From M1-B18 sp048264125 (GTDB lineage Bacteria > Bacillota > Clostridia > Peptostreptococcales > Natronincolaceae), in assembly GCA_048264125.1 (NCBI GenBank), contig JBLXDM010000004.1, forward strand, positions 62,001 through 126,000: a stretch of 64,000 nucleotides of DNA, written 5' to 3'. The notes beneath the pieces were generated by a model. That model saw nothing but the letters and a program-made list of their open reading frames with translations. It had not been told where the DNA came from and did no database searches. The position numbers and the translations under genes are program-made. Positions 33,979-42,427 of this stretch are shown in pieces (positions within the stretch are counted from its first letter, which is position 1; every line of letters begins with the position of its first letter).

Positions 33979-36060
33979 TTACATTATTCTTCTGCTATCC
34001 AATAGCCTTAAAACCTCCTCCAGCTCCCCTGGCGGTAATGGCTTATGGAATAAAAAGCCCTGCACGAAATCACAATTCTGATGCTTAAGAAATTCCAATT
34101 CCTCTCTTTTTTCTACACCCTCCGCCGTAACCTTACAATTTAAGCTATGAGCTAAAGTAATGATTGCCTGGGCAATTTGCTTCTCATTTCTCTTTGAATC
34201 TAAATCCTGAATAAAGGTCTTATCTATTTTCACCGTATTAATGGGTAGCGTTTTTAAATAATTTAATGAGGAATAGCCCGTCCCAAAATCATCAAGGGCA
34301 ATGGATAGCCCATGCTCTGTCATTTTCCTTACTATTTCAGTGGTATAGCTTAAATCCTCCATTGCAACAGTTTCTGTTATTTCTATACTCAGATAGCTTG
34401 GTTCCAGTCCCGCCTCATCTAAAGCCTCAATAATCTTGTCCAATAGGTTCTTCTGCTGAAATTGGTATGCTGATATATTTACGGCTACCCTTATATGTGG
34501 TAGTTGAAGCTGCTGCCACCTGCTATTTTGCCTGCAGGCCTCTCTAATTACCCAGTTTCCTATTTCACGAATCAATCCGCTTTCCTCAGCCACAGGTATA
34601 AACTCCATAGGCGGTATGATTCCCTTAAGGGGATGTACCCATCTTAACAGGGCTTCAGCCGATACTATGTCGCCGGTCTTGGTATCCATAATCGGCTGAT
34701 AGTAAAGCACCAGCTCATTTCTCTCTATAGCATGCCTTAGCTCCCCTTCGATTTCCATTTTTCTCATTATGACTTCATTTATTGAGCTGGTAAAGAGCTG
34801 GTAGCCATTTTTCCCAAGCTCCTTAGCCTTGTACATTGCAGTATCTGCATTTCTGAATAGAGCCTCCTCCTCTTCTCCATGCTGAGGAAATATAGCTATG
34901 CCTATGCTGCTGGTGAGATAAAATTCATGGCCTTGAAGCCGTATGGGGGTCCTCAGGACTGAAACTATCCTTTCTGCGGTTTCTACGGTCTGAGCCTCAC
35001 TGGCCTCAGTCTGCAGCACCAAAAATTCGTCGCCCCCCAGCCTGAAAACGGTTTCATTCTCCTTCAAGCAGCTGGAGAGGACCTTGCTGATTATTACAAG
35101 CACCTCATCCCCCGAGAGATGACCTAAGGTATCATTAATACGCTTAAAATTATCTATATCTAGAAATAAAATCCCCACCTGCTGATTATAGCCCTTTGCC
35201 TCCAGTAGTGAAAGCTTGAAGCTATCCATAAAATAAGCTCGATTGGGTAGAGCTGTTAAGCTATCGTAATATGCCAGTTGATATATCTTTTCCTCCTGAC
35301 GCTTTCTATCCGTCACATCCTTATGGGAGCCCGCCATACGAATGGGCTTTGAATTTTCTTCATCCCAAATGGTTTTACCCCTGCTGAGTATCCATTTATA
35401 GCTTCCGGACCTTGTCCTTAGTCTGTATTCACATATATAATAGGGTGTTCTCCTTTCAAAATGCTCCTTTAGATTCTTTTGCAGCAGCTTAAGGTCCTCT
35501 GGATGAACAAGGCTTATAAAGGTTTGATAGTTGTTTTCCAGTTCGTTTTCCTTATATCCTAATATTTTTTTAGTTCTCTCGAAATAAAAAAGATTTTTTC
35601 TAATATCCCAATCCCAGATTCCATCATTAGCTCCCTCTATTGCCAGCCTATAACGCTCCTGTATCATCCTCATGGATTGTTGGTTATCCTTCAGCTCATC
35701 CAGCTTCTCCTTCAGCTCATCCTCAATAGCTATTAGCTCCTCCACTGTAGCCTCCAAATCCGAATTGGTGATCAAGAGCTTTTCTTTTGTTTTTTCCAGC
35801 TTTTGAACATTGGACTTTATGAGTAAAAACAGTATCAAAGAGGTCAGAATTATATAAAACCAACCTTTAATGGTCTGTAGCTGTGATAATATTGCTGTGC
35901 TTTCAGTAAACATCAAAACTATATTATCAGAAAAAGTAATCCAAGCTCCCCCCAATACTAGGTAAAAAATCGTAATTTTGCTAGCAACACCAGATGAGTA
36001 CGCTCCGTAGACTGTAGAAAATTTAGCCTCCTTCGCATTGTTTAACTCCCTATTAAACAT
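33979..36060 (-). CDS. Membrane PAS-GGDEF-EAL protein (c-di-GMP turnover)
   Basis: A 693-residue protein. Two membrane helices (about 27-50 and 85-102) are followed by a coiled coil and one PAS domain with a PAC segment (about 145-260). Next come a GGDEF domain (about 262-425, motif RLGGDEFLVL) and an EAL domain (about 435-685, motif SAEALLRW, with the later DDFGTGYSSL and EGVE motifs). The GGDEF and EAL metal-site motifs are canonical, so it could both make and break c-di-GMP. GGGGGG seven bases upstream supports the start. Confidence 0.93.
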   Translation of the reverse strand: MFNRELNNAKEAKFSTVYGAYSSGVASKITIFYLVLGGAWITFSDNIVLMFTESTAILSQLQTIKGWFYIILTSLILFLLIKSNVQKLEKTKEKLLITNSDLEATVEELIAIEDELKEKLDELKDNQQSMRMIQERYRLAIEGANDGIWDWDIRKNLFYFERTKKILGYKENELENNYQTFISLVHPEDLKLLQKNLKEHFERRTPYYICEYRLRTRSGSYKWILSRGKTIWDEENSKPIRMAGSHKDVTDRKRQEEKIYQLAYYDSLTALPNRAYFMDSFKLSLLEAKGYNQQVGILFLDIDNFKRINDTLGHLSGDEVLVIISKVLSSCLKENETVFRLGGDEFLVLQTEASEAQTVETAERIVSVLRTPIRLQGHEFYLTSSIGIAIFPQHGEEEEALFRNADTAMYKAKELGKNGYQLFTSSINEVIMRKMEIEGELRHAIERNELVLYYQPIMDTKTGDIVSAEALLRWVHPLKGIIPPMEFIPVAEESGLIREIGNWVIREACRQNSRWQQLQLPHIRVAVNISAYQFQQKNLLDKIIEALDEAGLEPSYLSIEITETVAMEDLSYTTEIVRKMTEHGLSIALDDFGTGYSSLNYLKTLPINTVKIDKTFIQDLDSKRNEKQIAQAIITLAHSLNCKVTAEGVEKREELEFLKHQNCDFVQGFLFHKPLPPGELEEVLRLLDSRRIM

Positions 36061-36366
36061 TTCTATACCCCCTTAAATTATCCCCTGTGCAATCAATTGC
36101 ATTATGTCTGCAAAGTACGCTGCAGACTTGTATTAGCCTCCATTTTCTCTATGTTAGGAAAGCCCATATATGTTATTTATGCCCTTTTATTCCATCTTAA
36201 ATATGGGCAATTTGTCCTATTATTTTCCTAGCCATCGCATCTGAAGAAATGAGGCTCATCGACGTTCGTACATACCCCTTAACAGCTCCCAGCTATAGGA
36301 ATTGATAAGTTAAATATCCTATACGTCAAAAAAATCTGCATAAATGCAGATTTTTTGTATGATGGC
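36061..36366 (-). promoter_or_regulatory. Structured intergenic leader of the PAS-GGDEF-EAL gene
   Basis: 306 bases with no ORF. It includes a hairpin near the gene (36106-36112 / 36121-36127, seven pairs), a wider inverted repeat (36162-36169 / 36201-36208, eight pairs, GCCCATAT type) and a terminator for the upstream gene (36328-36356). No known riboswitch consensus was recognised. Confidence 0.35.
36328..36356. terminator. Bidirectional terminator after the small zinc-ribbon gene
   Basis: Stem AAATCTGCAT / ATGCAGATTT (36332-36341 / 36344-36353) with A and T runs on both sides, 10 bases after the stop of the gene at 36367-36618. Confidence 0.85.
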
Positions 36367-36618
36367 CTATGATTTCAGAAGTGGTGTCTCCTTGTTGTAC
36401 TGTATCCTAGTTTCGCAGGTTCTGCATTTTCCTGTGTACCGCATCGGCCTTGCTTTATCTGCATCAAGCTCGCATTTTATTACCTCATAATTATACTCAA
36501 AGCAGTTGGGACAAATGAATTTTCCATCTAGGAATACTGCCTCCCTTTTAACAGCAGCCTTCTTTGATTTCCGCTTTACTGCTCCTATTTTTTCAGTGGG
36601 AAAGATAATTTTGGACAT
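36367..36618 (-). CDS. Small zinc-ribbon protein of unknown function
   Basis: An 83-residue basic protein with a Lys/Arg-rich N-terminus (about 11-26) and four cysteines in two CxxC pairs (CPNC near 36-39, CRTC near 66-69), as in zinc ribbons. It has a good ribosome-binding site (GGAGGAG, 5-8 bases upstream). It lies 30 bases after one GGDEF-EAL gene and is closed by a terminator. I do not recognise the family. Confidence 0.7.
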   Translation of the reverse strand: MSKIIFPTEKIGAVKRKSKKAAVKREAVFLDGKFICPNCFEYNYEVIKCELDADKARPMRYTGKCRTCETRIQYNKETPLLKS

Positions 36619-36648
36619 TACTGCTCCTCCGTATAGCTTTTATTCATT

Positions 36649-39093
36649 TTATAGCATGCATATTGTTCCCTCACCAGAGCTGCCATTGTATTTTATCAAC
36701 AGAGCCTCAAAATCCTCAGCCTTCACCGGTGTGCTTATGAGGTAGCCTTGAATTTCATCACAATGGTGCTCCTTGAGATATTCCAGCTGCTCTTGAGTTT
36801 CTACCCCTTCAGCCACCACCGTTAATCCCAGGCTTTTGGCCATAGCAATAATTGCCGAAACAATCGCCTGCTTTTCCACATCATTACCTATGTTGCTGAT
36901 AAAGGACCTGTCAATTTTCAACCTATCAATAGGCAATTTATTTAGAAGGGCCAAGGATGAATAGCCTGTCCCAAAATCATCCATGGATATCTGAAGACCA
37001 TTTTTCTTTAGCTCCTTCAACAGCATAATGGCAAAGTCCTGGTCTTGAATTGCACTGCTTTCAGTTATCTCAAGATCAAGGTAGCCTGCTGCAAGCCCTG
37101 ACTTCTGAAGCGCTACATTTACAGATTTTATTAGGCTTTTTTGCTGAAATTGCATAGCCGAGATATTAACGGATATATTAATGGCTGTATGTCCCTTTTC
37201 CTGCCATAGCTTATTTTGTCGGCAGGCAGTGGATAGCACCCAGTTTCCTAGAAGCTCCACAAGACCTGTTTCTTCAGCTATATGTATGAATTTCCCCGGC
37301 AAAAGAAAGCCCAGCTCCGGATGCTGCCAGCGTATTAAAGCCTCTGCCCCAGTAATTTTGTTTGTCCTTAAGCAAAGCTGAGGCTGATAATAGACAACAA
37401 ATTCTTCCTTCTCCAAGCCTTTAATTATCTCATTTTCAATAGCCAGCCTTTTTAGCGCCTCATCATTCATGGAGGATGTATAGAGCCGCACACTATTTCT
37501 TCCCTGTGCCTTAGCCTCATACATGGCCGTGTCCGCATTTTTGATAAGAGAATCAACATCAGCACCATCATTAGGGTAAATGCTTACCCCAATGCTGGTG
37601 GTGATATACAGCTCATGATCCCTTAAAAGGAAGGGCTTAGATAAGGCTTTGAAGATTTTCTGAGCCACCTTCAACGTATTTTCAACATGCTTTATATCCT
37701 CAACAATGATACAAAACTCATCTCCACCTAATCTTGAAACAGTATCACCCTCTCTAAGACTATCCCTCAATCTTAAAGCAACCTCCTGCAGCAGCATATC
37801 TCCTGCCGGATGACCCATTGTATCATTTATCCGCTTGAAACGGTCCAAATCCAATAGCATTACAGCCAGCTTTTCCTGATTTCTATGGGCATGGGAGATA
37901 TTCATATTCAGACGGTCATACAATAAATATCTATTTGGCAGCTTTGTAAGGGCGTCATGGTAGGCCTGATACTTAATATGCTCCTCCCTTTTAATACGCT
38001 CCGATATATCATTGAATACCGAAACATACTGTATGGTATTGCCCTCCTCATCACAAATAGCAGATATCGTCAGCCACTCGGGATAGGTTTCTCCATTTTT
38101 TCTGCGGTTCCATATTTCTCCCTGCCACTTTCCATGATTTATCAAGGAATCCCACATTTGAGTGTAAAATTCTCTTGCATGCTTTTCAGAGCGTAGAATT
38201 CTAGGATTCTTTCCGATGGCCTCGTGGGAGCTATAACCGGTAATCGCTGTAAAGGCAGGGTTCACCCATTGTATAGTGGCATCTTTATCCGTCACTACGA
38301 TTCCCTCTATTGTATTTTCAAACACCTTTTCAGCCATCCTCAGCTTTTCTGTGGATTTGCTTGCATCCGTTATATCCACCAAAGTGCCGAAGATTGCCAC
38401 CTTATCATTGCTCTGGTATCTATTGCCCAGCACCTCAACCGTTATAAAGCTGCCATCCTTTTTCACACCTCTAAACTTATATTGGATGCTCCTTACCTCG
38501 CCCTTAAGGCGTCTGTTTAAATTCGTAAGCACTAGGCTCAGATCCTCAATATGTACTACCTTATCCACCGGCTCCTGCAAAAGCTCCTCAGTAGAATAGC
38601 CGAAAATCTCGGCAAATTTCGGATTTATATAAGCCCATTTACCATCCTCAACAATATAAGAACCATTTAAGGATTCCTCCACCAGCAGCTTATGCCTTTC
38701 TTCATTTTCCCTTAGCTGAAGCTCCAGCTCAGCCTGCTGCGTTATATCTACTATATATCCTATATATAATCTATCATCATTATCCGAGACCCTATTAACG
38801 ACAAACTCCTTAAGCCACTTTAGCTGGCCATCACCTAATACAACCCTATACTGAAGCTCGAAGCTGACGGAGCCCAGCTCCTTATGATGCAATATCTTAG
38901 CCTTAACCTCCCCAATATCCTCTGGATGAAGAATACTGAAGAAGTCTCTCTGAAAGCTTATTAAATCACCATCCTTCAAGCTCCATTCTAATATGTTTTC
39001 AGAAACCCTTGAAATGATCCCCAGCTCCCGCGAGGCCCATTCAATAAATATTATTGGTCCTGCTTCCAAATTAATATAATCGCTTTGCATCAT
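36649..39093 (-). CDS. Cytoplasmic triple-PAS GGDEF-EAL protein
   Basis: An 814-residue protein with no membrane segment. Three PAS/PAC modules (about 8-120, 127-240, 248-370) are followed by a GGDEF domain (about 375-540, RLGGDEFCII) and an EAL domain (about 550-800, GAEALIRW, DDFGTGYSSL, EGVE). Both catalytic motifs are intact. The PAS modules probably sense a small ligand or redox state; no cofactor residue can be assigned. It is the second c-di-GMP enzyme in this block. Two adjacent ATGs (39093, 39090) could be the start. Confidence 0.93.
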   Translation of the reverse strand: MMQSDYINLEAGPIIFIEWASRELGIISRVSENILEWSLKDGDLISFQRDFFSILHPEDIGEVKAKILHHKELGSVSFELQYRVVLGDGQLKWLKEFVVNRVSDNDDRLYIGYIVDITQQAELELQLRENEERHKLLVEESLNGSYIVEDGKWAYINPKFAEIFGYSTEELLQEPVDKVVHIEDLSLVLTNLNRRLKGEVRSIQYKFRGVKKDGSFITVEVLGNRYQSNDKVAIFGTLVDITDASKSTEKLRMAEKVFENTIEGIVVTDKDATIQWVNPAFTAITGYSSHEAIGKNPRILRSEKHAREFYTQMWDSLINHGKWQGEIWNRRKNGETYPEWLTISAICDEEGNTIQYVSVFNDISERIKREEHIKYQAYHDALTKLPNRYLLYDRLNMNISHAHRNQEKLAVMLLDLDRFKRINDTMGHPAGDMLLQEVALRLRDSLREGDTVSRLGGDEFCIIVEDIKHVENTLKVAQKIFKALSKPFLLRDHELYITTSIGVSIYPNDGADVDSLIKNADTAMYEAKAQGRNSVRLYTSSMNDEALKRLAIENEIIKGLEKEEFVVYYQPQLCLRTNKITGAEALIRWQHPELGFLLPGKFIHIAEETGLVELLGNWVLSTACRQNKLWQEKGHTAINISVNISAMQFQQKSLIKSVNVALQKSGLAAGYLDLEITESSAIQDQDFAIMLLKELKKNGLQISMDDFGTGYSSLALLNKLPIDRLKIDRSFISNIGNDVEKQAIVSAIIAMAKSLGLTVVAEGVETQEQLEYLKEHHCDEIQGYLISTPVKAEDFEALLIKYNGSSGEGTICML

Positions 39094-39283
39094 ATCTGAC
39101 CCCTTATAATTTATTATAGCCTTCCTAATATCTGCGACGGGTTAACGTGCCCTAATCAATCCATTTATATGGTAAAGCATACGGATATATCCTAAGCACC
39201 CTTTTTATTCATTATTCTACAATATTAGCGTTAATCCTTTTTATTTCGACCTTTTATTACTAAAATAATAGCTTAAAGGGTAA

Positions 39284-39318
39284 TAAAAAAACATCAGACA
39301 TAAATCTGATGCTTTTTT
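39284..39318. terminator. Terminator after the threonine dehydrogenase gene
   Basis: Stem 39292-39298 / 39305-39311 (GCATCAGA type, loop of 6) with A and T runs on both sides. It directly follows the stop of the gene at 39323. Confidence 0.85.
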
Positions 39319-39322
39319 ATAT

Positions 39323-40273
39323 TTATATTCCCTTTTCTTTAAGCTTAGCCAGCATATCTACAGTCATTTTACTTAAATCATACTCATACTTGAAGCCCCA
39401 CTCTTCCCGTGCAGCAGTGGGATCTATTGAATTAGGCCAGCTGTTGGCAATTGCCTGACGCATTGGGTCCACCTTATAATCTATTTCGAACTCCGGTATA
39501 TGCTTTCTAATTTCAGCTGCTATTCCTTCAGGGTCAAAGCTCATGGCAGTGACATTGAAGGCATTTCTATGCTTCAGCCTGCTAACGTCGGCCTCCATTA
39601 GGTCTATAATCGCATTAAGTGCATCCGGCATATACATCATATCCATGTAGGTTCCCTTATCTATGTAGCTGGTATATTTTTTATGTCGTAGGGCCTCATA
39701 ATAGATATGAACAGCATAATCTGTTGTTCCGCCTCCCGGTGGCTGTGCATATGAGATTAACCCAGGGAACCGCACTCCCCTGGTATCCACACCGAATTTA
39801 TGGTAGTAGTAATCACAAAGCAGTTCACCCGCCACCTTGTTCACACCATACATAGTTACTGGTCTTTGAATTGTATCCTGTGGTGTATTATCCTTAGGCG
39901 AAGAAGGTCCAAAGGCACCTATAGAGCTTGGTGTAAAGAATTGACAGTTCAACTCTCTAGCCACCTCTAGGGCATTGATAAGTCCACCCATGTTGATTTC
40001 CCATGCCAGCAGAGGATTATTCTCTGCAGTAGCTGACAAAAGCGCCGCCATATGCATAATAGTGTCAACCTTGTATTTATTAGCCACCTCAAATATACGC
40101 TTCGCATCAGTAACATCAATTACCTCAAAAGGGCCAGACTGAGTGAGTATATGATCCTCCTGACCGCCTCTATTAGAGGCTATAATACTGTCGGTACCAT
40201 AAATGCCCCTCATTTTTTCTACCAGTTCAGTTCCTATCTGCCCTAAGGCACCTGTGACTAAAACCCTTTTCAT
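39323..40273 (-). CDS. tdh: L-threonine 3-dehydrogenase, short-chain (epimerase-like) type
   Basis: A 316-residue NAD-dependent protein of the extended short-chain dehydrogenase family. The Rossmann motif is GALGQIG (about 7-13), and the catalytic Tyr and Lys are in MYGVNK (about 140-145). The sequence resembles the SDR-type threonine dehydrogenase, including PGLISY-PPGGGTTDYA and YMDMMYMPDA. It would oxidise threonine to 2-amino-3-ketobutyrate. The start is the ATG at 40273, five bases after GGAGGTG. A sugar-nucleotide epimerase is the alternative but less likely. Confidence 0.88.
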   Translation of the reverse strand: MKRVLVTGALGQIGTELVEKMRGIYGTDSIIASNRGGQEDHILTQSGPFEVIDVTDAKRIFEVANKYKVDTIMHMAALLSATAENNPLLAWEINMGGLINALEVARELNCQFFTPSSIGAFGPSSPKDNTPQDTIQRPVTMYGVNKVAGELLCDYYYHKFGVDTRGVRFPGLISYAQPPGGGTTDYAVHIYYEALRHKKYTSYIDKGTYMDMMYMPDALNAIIDLMEADVSRLKHRNAFNVTAMSFDPEGIAAEIRKHIPEFEIDYKVDPMRQAIANSWPNSIDPTAAREEWGFKYEYDLSKMTVDMLAKLKEKGI

Positions 40274-40461
40274 CAAAACACCTCCATCAAAATGTACAAT
40301 AAACATCCATTATCCTATGTTGCCCTAAAAAAAATTTTTATATTTTATTTTACAATAGTCGTATAGGCTATTAAGACCTTATACATCTATTGTATATTTC
40401 TTACCATTAATAACTTACCACATGATGGATTTAGTCGTCAATGTATACATAACTTATTACT

Positions 40462-40713
40462 TTAATTTAACAAGCCCTGAAGCTGTTGAAGGATCAGCTC
40501 CCTAGAGGCGTGCAGCTGTTTATTAACAAAAATTTTTATTCCTTCTATATCATACTGATGATATAGCGCAATATCTGCTGGCCTTCCCATCAAAGCTGAT
40601 GGTAGAGTGTAGGAGGCTCAGCAGCTTCTAACGCTTGTAATATCTATCGTTATGCTGTCCACCCTCTGCTTTTTTAATAGCAGCTTTACTTCGTTTATGA
40701 GTTGTGCATTCAT
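40462..40713 (-). CDS. Selenoprotein, CC/Se-motif (HesB-like) family, with in-frame TGA
   Basis: An 83-residue ORF read through one TGA at 40620-40618. The first 31 residues end in ITIDITSVRSC, the TGA follows as codon 32 (selenocysteine), and 51 residues continue in frame to a TAA (ASYTLPSALMGRPAD ... YDIEGIKIFVNKQL). The ribosome-binding site GGGAG is 7 bases upstream of the ATG. The Cys-Sec pair and the GxPxD...Y...(D/E)GIK(I/V)(F/Y)V pattern fit the small CC/Se-motif (seleno)protein family of anaerobes. A hairpin suitable as SECIS starts 15 bases after the TGA. Standard calling truncates or skips this gene. The function is unknown; redox or metal handling is plausible. Confidence 0.82.
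40587..40602 (-). promoter_or_regulatory. Candidate bacterial SECIS stem-loop
   Basis: In the minus-strand RNA, CCATCA pairs with TGATGG around the loop GCTT. It begins 15 bases after the TGA codon, within the distance that SelB-recognised elements use. The stem is short, and whether it binds SelB is not known. Confidence 0.55.
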
Positions 40714-40794
40714 ACTATAGCTCCCTTCAGTACTTAATTATGCGGTTACTATATTATAGGCTGCCAAATTCATTAAGGTGCCTGCGGAGTAAGG

Positions 40795-40832
40795 CGAGAA
40801 AAAATAAAAAGCTGATTTAATTAAAAATCAGC
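40795..40832 (-). terminator. Terminator after the small anchored coiled-coil gene
   Basis: Stem 40811-40818 / 40825-40832 (GCTGATTT type, eight pairs) followed by a long T-rich run in the minus-strand RNA. It separates this gene from the selenoprotein gene, which has a TATAAT-like box at 40758-40753. Confidence 0.85.
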
Positions 40833-40855
40833 CTGCTATCCAAAAATCAGCATTA

Positions 40856-41227
40856 CTATTCCCCTTTATATGAGTTGTATTTATTACTTTGCAGCTCCCT
40901 TAGCTTTTCCTCCAGCTCATTTGCCTCTTCTTCCAATTTCTTTAATTGCTCCTCATATTCCTCATTCATTTCCTCCACTGGTACAGCTTCCTCTAGCCGG
41001 CTGGCGAGACGATTACGATTCTCTTGAACCTGCTGCAGCTTATTATTGATATCGGTATTACCAACATCCCTTGGATTATTTATTGGAGCAGCAACCGGTG
41101 CAGTCGTCTCTTCTCCTATCTCAGCAACATCATTTTCAACGGTGGTATTCTCAAATAATGGCAAGGTAAAATATACTGCAGCTAAAGATAAAAGTCCTAT
41201 GATGATGAATGTAGCTTTTCTCCTCAT
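40856..41227 (-). CDS. Small membrane-anchored coiled-coil protein
   Basis: A 123-residue protein with one N-terminal hydrophobic helix (about 5-24), a Pro/Ala/Thr-rich spacer and a long acidic coiled coil (about 60-115). The topology suggests an extracytoplasmic coiled-coil anchored in the membrane. No family was recognised. It has its own terminator and a GGGG-type ribosome-binding site, and is not obviously linked to its neighbours. Confidence 0.7.
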   Translation of the reverse strand: MRRKATFIIIGLLSLAAVYFTLPLFENTTVENDVAEIGEETTAPVAAPINNPRDVGNTDINNKLQQVQENRNRLASRLEEAVPVEEMNEEYEEQLKKLEEEANELEEKLRELQSNKYNSYKGE

Positions 41228-41311
41228 TTGTATATCACCCCTAATTGAATTATAGTCCTTTAAGCAGCTTCCATATTATTACACTAGCATTTTTGCTATA
41301 TTTTGTCAAAT

Positions 41312-41417
41312 TTTGATATTGCATATTACCATTGGAGTGCGTACAGTGGGGCACTATGCAGAAACTTTTGACTTTGTATAAACATACTGCTTATCTTAAT
41401 TATGCAATTTCCTCAAA
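41312..41417. repeat. Small dispersed repeat, copy 2
   Basis: It shares with 27959-28061, in the same orientation, the blocks TGCATATTAC, TGGGGCACTA, ACTTTGTATAAACAT and AATTATGCAATTTCC-TCAAA. Its left end is more worn than in copy 1. It lies immediately past the rbsB terminator. It carries no ORF. Confidence 0.6.
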
Positions 41418-41445
41418 AGAAAAACCCCTGTATTTCTACAGAGGT
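41412..41445 (-). terminator. Terminator of the ribose operon
   Basis: Stem 41424-41432 / 41437-41445 (nine pairs, one G-U, GAAA-type loop) followed by TTTTC in the minus-strand RNA. It starts 16 bases after the rbsB stop. Confidence 0.85.
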
Positions 41446-41460
41446 CTTAGTATATGCTAT

Positions 41461-42372
41461 TTACTTAGTTACTAATTTTAGGTCTACAGGAATAAATTCT
41501 TCAACAGCTTCACCCTTAATAACCTTGTCTGCTGCTTCAACGCCAAGGCTACCAATTTTGTCAGGCTGCTGTGCAACTGTTGCAGCCATTTCTCCGTCAT
41601 TAACAGACTTTACTGCATCGTCTGTAGCATCGAAGCCTACAATCATAATATCTCTGCCTGAAGCCTTAACTGCTTGAAGGGCACCTAATGCCATTTCATC
41701 GTTGTGGGCAAATATTGCATTGATTTCTGGCTGTGCTTGAAGGATATTTTCCATTACAGATAATCCCTTTGTTCTATCAAAGTCTGCAGTCTGCTTAGAA
41801 ACTACCTCTAAATCAGTTCCTTCAATAGCTTCATTGAAGCCCTGTCCTCTATCCCTTGCTGCTGAGGTTCCTGCAATTCCCTCCAGCTCAACTAGCTTAC
41901 CTGCTCCATTTAATTGCTCAATGATGAATTCTCCTGCCATTTTACCACCGGCAACGTTGTCTGAAGCGATATGAGTTACAACTTCTCCTGCATTTGCGCC
42001 TCTATCCAATGTGATCACAGGGATATCCTTTTCGTTAGCTGCTCTAACCGCATTTCCTACAGCATCAGAATCGGTAGGATTAATTAATATTAAAGCAACA
42101 TTTTGTGTAATTAAATCCTCAACATTTGCTATTTCCTTAGCTGGGTCATTTTGAGAATCCAGAACAACTAATTCATAGCCTAGCTCCTTAGCCTTTGCTT
42201 CTGCCCCTTCCTTTAAGGTTACAAAGAAAGGATTGTTTAAGGTTGAGATAACTAAACCTATTTTTTCAGCACCTTCAGCTGAAGGTCCCGGTGTAGGCGC
42301 CTCCTGTGTACAACCTACTGCCAGAGCCATTGTTAGCATTACCACCAATACAATTAATAAAAATTTCTTCAT
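41461..42372 (-). CDS. rbsB: Ribose ABC transporter, substrate-binding lipoprotein
   Basis: A 303-residue type I periplasmic-binding-fold protein made as a lipoprotein: signal peptide with lipobox LAVGC (Cys21) and a Pro/Ser/Gly-rich linker. Conserved ribose-binding positions are visible in STLNNPFF, LDRGAN, DRGQGFNEAI, AHNDEMALGAL and VGFDATDDA. It is last in the rbs operon and delivers ribose to RbsC. Length and order match the family. Confidence 0.95.
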   Translation of the reverse strand: MKKFLLIVLVVMLTMALAVGCTQEAPTPGPSAEGAEKIGLVISTLNNPFFVTLKEGAEAKAKELGYELVVLDSQNDPAKEIANVEDLITQNVALILINPTDSDAVGNAVRAANEKDIPVITLDRGANAGEVVTHIASDNVAGGKMAGEFIIEQLNGAGKLVELEGIAGTSAARDRGQGFNEAIEGTDLEVVSKQTADFDRTKGLSVMENILQAQPEINAIFAHNDEMALGALQAVKASGRDIMIVGFDATDDAVKSVNDGEMAATVAQQPDKIGSLGVEAADKVIKGEAVEEFIPVDLKLVTK

Positions 42373-42427
42373 TTTTATTCCCCCTTTTATTTATTATAAT
42401 CCGCCAAATTTCGGCAGATGATAAACA

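Noticed and set aside
40618..40620. TGA as a mutation that turned the small gene at 40462-40713 into a pseudogene
   Set aside because: The frame after the TGA is fully open for 51 codons with protein-like content, the preceding codon is Cys, and a hairpin follows at a suitable distance. A selenocysteine codon explains this better.
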